From: Ehretia macrophylla
Lineage: Eukaryota > Streptophyta > Magnoliopsida > Boraginales > Ehretiaceae
Length of the DNA stretch: 64,000 nucleotides
Direction of reading: 5' to 3'
Assembly: GCA_037974665.1 (NCBI GenBank)
Contig: CM075771.1
Span: 40,656,425-40,720,424, forward strand
Shown: piece by piece, positions 59,568 to 64,000 of the stretch
Numbering within the stretch: the stretch's first letter is position 1
How the letters are laid out: every line of letters begins with the position of its first letter
Made by a program: the position numbers and the translations under genes
The notes under the pieces: model-generated
Database searches by the model: none
Told to the model about the DNA's origin: nothing
The model's input: the letters and a program-made list of their open reading frames with translations, nothing else

Positions 59568-60129
59568 GTCATGCTGGGGGTAGAATTCCTTTTTGTGTTA
59601 ACGGTTCACAGTCGCAACCTAAATAGATGGCCCATTTAGAAGGCCCAATGGGCTTAATAACAACCCTTCCGCTTTAACAACGTAGCATCCTCGCAAGACG
59701 TGATATCGACGCATTGTAGGGCCCTCTAATGTCCCGCGAGTAGGGTTGTCGTCCTTTTAACAGTTCACGACGTACGATCCCGGACTGAAAAACAGAGCTT
59801 AATAAGAAAAGTGGCCCGAAACTGATTAAAACGTTCGGATTTGGGCTCCAAAAGGGGCACAACAAGCAAGCTTGCTGCCCCAATGGGCTTAACAACAACC
59901 TATCCGCTTCAACAACGCATCATCCTCGCTAGAAGTGATATCGACGCGTTGTAGGGCCCTCTAATGTCCCGCGAGTAAGGTTGTCATCCTTTCAATAGCA
60001 GACGATGTACGATCTGGGAAGGAAAAACATAGCAAAATTAGAAAAGTAGCCTGAAACTAATGAAAACGTTCAATTTTGGGCTCCAAAAAAGGGAATAGCA
60101 AGCATGCTTGCTATGTGAGGCCCGACCCC

Positions 60130-60560
60130 GAATAACGTGCCTTACCTCGATTTTGCGTGCCTTAGACCTAGAACTGTATGGCTGACCTTGGATTACGTAT
60201 CCTGTCTTAGTTTTCGTGCATGCCTTGTTATACGTGCCTTAACCTAGAATTGTGTGCCCTAATCCTCGAGATACGTGCAATACCTAGATAAACGTGCCAT
60301 GACCTTAATTTACGTGCGAGACCTCAATTTGCGTGTATCTCTTCGTTTTGTGTGCATTAACCTTGAACCGCGTGCTTTAACCTAGGTTTAAGAGTCGTAC
60401 CTCAATTTACGTGCATTGCATTGAATTACGTGCCTTGTATTGGTTTACGTACATTTACCTAGGGTTGCGTGCATTTGCATTAGAATCTGTGCATTTATCT
60501 TGAAGTACGTTCATTAGTCTTGAAGTTTGTGTCTACCTCGTAATTCGTGCTTTAGACCTA
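60130..60560 (+). repeat. Degenerate ACGTGCC minisatellite in LTR
   Basis: About 20 or more imperfect units of ~16-25 bp of the type acgtgcctt-acctagaatt. The same motif occurs reversed at 19728-20165 and in short form at 36085-36270, always at the LTR 5' end. Confidence 0.8.
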
Positions 60561-62848
60561 GGAATCCGTTCCACCACGTTAATCAAGAAAGAATCCTACA
60601 CAATCCACTAACCAATATTATATTCCTAATTCAAATCTCTACAAAACCCACTAACTATAAAATATTCTATTATACCCAACATTCTCTTACACATGTCATA
60701 ACTTTTGCTTATCCTAGACACTTTAAACTAAACCTATGCACTTCTCTCTCTCTCCTCACATGCCTAAACACTATTTTAATGCAACCAATTCAGATTTTTA
60801 GCATACTACACGTTTTTTTGACACTACATGCACAATTCAAAGTCAAACAAGACCATACATGCATATAAGTGTTCATTTTATATACTAAAGCATTCCTAAA
60901 CCCTAGACCACCCTTTTTCTAACTCCCAAGCACTCTTCTTGCACTCCTAATCCACCTAAGCACCCTTAGATTATAGTATATTCAAGACAAGGCAGAATTC
61001 TGCCCACAACAACAAACACCACACGATTAAACCTAGTCAAACCCCTAGACAAGCTCTTACACTCTAACCCCAATGCCCCTTTTTCCTAAGCCCTAAACTA
61101 CCCCATGATTATTCCCCTACACCTCACACACTCCCAAGAATCATATTTTTCAGATTTGAAGTCCCAAGAACAGTTGCAAACAAGGCTAATTCAGCCAAGG
61201 CCATACAATCAAAACTAGACAACAATAAATCACTAGTTTCATTCTCTTTTGTTGTCTTCTCTCTCTTAGCCATAGCTCTCAAAACCTCTCTCTCTCTCCA
61301 CGATTTTTCACTGCCTCTTGCACTTAAGAGGCTGAATAAACCATTTATCCAAGTTAGGAGGCCTCCAAGACCCGAGCAAGCAAGCTACTACACGGCACAA
61401 ACTCATCTAGGGCTATCCACGGCTTATAAGGTTTCCTTGTTTCCTTTTATGTTCCTTTCTATTTCTCTTGGATATAAGCTCATACATGTCTTCCATAGTC
61501 ATTAGCAAAGCCAAGGATTAAGGTAGAGGCAAGGAAAGGCATGCTCAAAGCAAGAACCAAGCACTTAGGGCACACCGAGCCATTTTCACAAGCATTTGTG
61601 CATCTTCTTGTTGAATTGGAAAGGTGAGGGTTAAAACCTTTTGAAAACTCTTTAAAAACTCACATGCATGCTCATAAATGTGTGTATTTTCTTCTGTACT
61701 TGAGATATATGGTCGTTCATAAGCTTAAAAAACCATGCATGGCAAGATCTTGGCTTGAAAATGATGCTAGATGAAGTCGAAATGGATGACAGCTCTCTGA
61801 CCAGTCTGTTCGAGGTAAGTTTAGCTAAGCAAATGATGTTTAAAATGCTTTAAAATTGGTGTCTAACTAGTTTGGACAGTTTTGAACATTTTTCCCAGAA
61901 ATATTCCGAAGCTAATTTTGACTCTAAAGTCCTCAAAATGGCGAATCATTAAAATGTGACCAAATCTGGAAATCTGGAAAAATGAATCAGGTTTTGGCAG
62001 ATGCACTGACCTCGTGGAACGAACCATATTTGACTTAGTAAATGATGTCCAAAATGCATGAAATTTGGTGTGCTACTATATTTTTCAGTTCTGGACAATT
62101 TTGTCAGAAATGGACCAAAGGTAAAACTGACCCTAAGGACTTCAAAAACGTCAATTTCTGAAACGTGTACAAATCTGGACAGTTTTGTGCTACCTCACTG
62201 TTTCGGCTATAACTAATGATTCTGAACTCCAATTGATGCAAGGTTTGCTTCTGATTTTAGTTAACTTCTTAAGATTTAATTTGACATCTTATTTACGGAA
62301 TTTGGATATTGTTTGATTATCCTATTGATTGTGAGAAAACAGCCTATTGCAATAAAGGTTTTATTTAGCCATATGCTTGGAAAATTGTTGTAACCTCTCT
62401 TGTGGTACTAATTGTGTGGAAATGTGGTGTTGGGATGTTGGGTGGACTGTTTTGAACGTTTGAGGATGTTGAATTAAATGATGTATGGTTTGAGATTGAC
62501 ATTGAGTTGGGTTGAGGCTCAAATTGCATGAATAATACTTGAAATGGAAGCCCTAACGACTAGGTAGTCTTAATAAGTGTTGATCATTTGGATATTGTGT
62601 TGGAATCATATGCTTAGTGGGCTGCCCGTAAATGTTTTATAACTTCAAAGTGATCTTGACCATTGCATGTTGACAAATAAGCTTTTCTTGCATCTGAACC
62701 CATGTTGATATCATTGCATGTTGAATAATCTTATCACTTGATTGTGTGGACTTCTTAATGAGTTATATGGCCTGTTTTACATGTGTTACATGGCTGCCTG
62801 TTTAATTTTCATATAACTCTATATGTCTTTCAAGTGAAATTTCCTATC

Positions 62849-63045
62849 TTATCGTGCCCTGCTTGTTTACCTGTCAATGTGCAATCTTATGACTGTCCAG
62901 AGGCAACCTAATTTGTTGTCCTCCTACTGTGATATATTACTTGTTTTATCGTGCCCTGCCTGTTTACTTGGTCAATGTGCAATCTTATGACTGTCCGGAG
63001 GCAACCTACTTTGTTGTCCTCCTACCATGATATATTACCTGTCAT
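62849..63045 (+). repeat. 97-bp tandem duplication in LTR
   Basis: Two copies (62849-62945 and 62946-63045) beginning ttatcgtgccctgc and containing ggcaacctantttgttgtcctcc. The solo LTR has one copy near 38266, so the duplication is private to this LTR. Confidence 0.85.
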
Positions 63046-64000
63046 GAATGTGCATTGCATACAAGGTTGCAACCTTTCCTGTCGGCATGGTAGCGATCAC
63101 GCACACCGGGCGGCATCGGGCTTGCCGGTGTTACCGTGACCACCATGGTCCCATTCCCTCTCTCGCTTAGGGGCTAGACTTCCTCGGAGAGTTGGGTCGT
63201 AGGATTTCGGGGTACATCTGGAGTACACCCACCTAGTGTGTTTGGGGGATGATTTGAAGGCGGCCGCAACAACTGATCCTGGATCTGATCTGGGAGCACA
63301 AGCTCACCGTATCCTTTTATTTATGTGTATAAGTACTCCCGCTTGGATCCTAGAGAACCTCGGGGAGTAAAGACCGGTATATTCCTGTTCTGTACTTGTA
63401 TTTCTGTTGTATTCACGTTTGAGAAAGGGATTTTCATAAGTTTAACCGAAAAATGAGTTTCAAAACTTATTTCTCGTTCCCCCTCGCTGAGTTCATAAGG
63501 ACTCACCCTCTTTTATCATCTCAGGTGAAGAAGAACAAGTACAGGAACCCGAGGAAAATATACCTAATGATGAACCCCTGTAGTGATTGCATGTTATTGT
63601 TGTTTTGCTTGAACGTGACTACTTGTGTGCCTTGTGCTGCTTGAAGACTGTTTATCTTACGTTGTTGTTGTTGCTAATGTAAAAGACCCCTGTTGTAATT
63701 TGGGGTCTAATTTTGGTTTGTACTTATATTAAGTAGACTGATACTAGACATATTTTGATCGTTTTGCTTTTATTATCACTAGTATTTATCATAGGCTATG
63801 ATGCTTAGTTAAGGATTAGGCAAATGAACTTATCCAATCTCAACAGGTACCCGCTAATAAGCTAAGATCAACAGGTATATTTTGAAACGAGGATAAATGG
63901 ACAAACGAGACACAGTATCATGCTAGGTTATAAATCAAACGGGATGTCAAAATAACCAATAGGCAATTCAATTGATGATAAAATAGTAAATTCTAGTCGG

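Larger units (their letters stand above)
39508..60113 (-). repeat. 5S rDNA tandem array, segment C (25 genes, mostly long monomers)
   Basis: Array resumes exactly after the solo LTR. Spacings run 912-915 bp through 44340, then alternate 677, 913, 667 and 871 bp in a repeating order to 53 kb, then mix 676 and 913 bp to the next LTR at 60114. Extra-spacer junctions, where a gene-less partial monomer abuts the next, lie near 40208, 41121, 42034, 42947, 43860, 45450, 47030, 48577, 50158, 51706, 53287, 54875, 55788, 57379, 58970 and 59882. Confidence 0.95.
53900..60113 (-). repeat. Second higher-order repeat, period 4094 bp (about 1.5 copies)
   Basis: Genes at 54442 and 55355 pair with 58536 and 59449, and rare spacer words pair at the same offset: 'attcagaaagcctaatgg' (about 53965 and 58045), 'gatattgacgaattg' (about 54695 and 58790) and 'atagcagacgatg' (55901 and 59995). 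The second copy is cut short by the LTR at 60114. Confidence 0.85.
60114..64000 (+). mobile_element. Third LTR of the same family, incomplete at window end
   Basis: Starts TGTGAGGCCCGACC in a 5S spacer and aligns with the solo LTR through to the window edge, where roughly 250 bp of LTR should still follow. Whether it is another solo LTR or the 5' LTR of a longer element cannot be told. Plus orientation. Carries an expanded ACGTGCC minisatellite and a 97-bp tandem duplication. A large deletion-insertion relative to the solo LTR lies around 60.6-61.6 kb. No gene recognised. Confidence 0.9.

Noticed and set aside
27241-60113. CRISPR-like array
   Set aside because: Repeats are hundreds of bases long, diverged, and contain 5S genes. 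No short direct repeats with unique spacers.
60527-60868. 113-residue plus-strand frame at the LTR 5' part
   Set aside because: Low-complexity, AT-rich sequence in the LTR with no recognisable motif and no counterpart in the other LTR copies.

Overview
The window is almost entirely tandemly repeated 5S ribosomal DNA from a seed plant, probably an angiosperm. I cannot name the species. All 5S genes lie on the minus strand. Each nominal gene is 119 nt, and box A, the intermediate element (IE) and box C of the Pol III internal promoter are recognisable. I count 69 gene positions: 66 essentially whole, one rearranged, one cut by a retroelement insertion, and one that lost its 3' flank and terminator. 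I see no protein-coding gene. The many short reading frames are the same spacer and 5S frames repeated, or random frames in LTR sequence.

Layout. (1) 1-15942: array segment A, mostly 676-677 bp monomers. (2) 15943-21279: a minus-strand LTR-retroelement derivative inside a 5S gene. It consists of two copies of a tiny internal region with PBS and polypurine tract, one whole 3.8 kb LTR and one partial LTR. (3) 21280-36075: segment B, 677-bp monomers, with ~913-bp monomers carrying an extra 236 bp of upstream spacer appearing from 27 kb onward. (4) 36076-39507: a plus-strand solo LTR with a perfect 5-bp target duplication. (5) 39508-60113: segment C, mostly 913-bp monomers. It includes a clear four-gene higher-order repeat (3128 bp, three copies, 43.4-53.1 kb) and a second higher-order period of 4094 bp (about 53.9-60.1 kb). 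(6) 60114-64000: the beginning of a third LTR of the same family, running off the window.

The array looks old and poorly homogenised. By eye no copy equals the window consensus, copies carry about 2-13 substitutions, many at CpG sites, and only about five keep all three internal promoter boxes unchanged. The multi-gene repeat blocks show that local amplification (unequal exchange or gene conversion) has outrun array-wide homogenisation. All substitution counts and identities are visual estimates. Gene positions quoted in the entries use sense-strand numbering 1-119 (box A 50-64, IE 67-72, box C 80-97, the usual 5S numbering).
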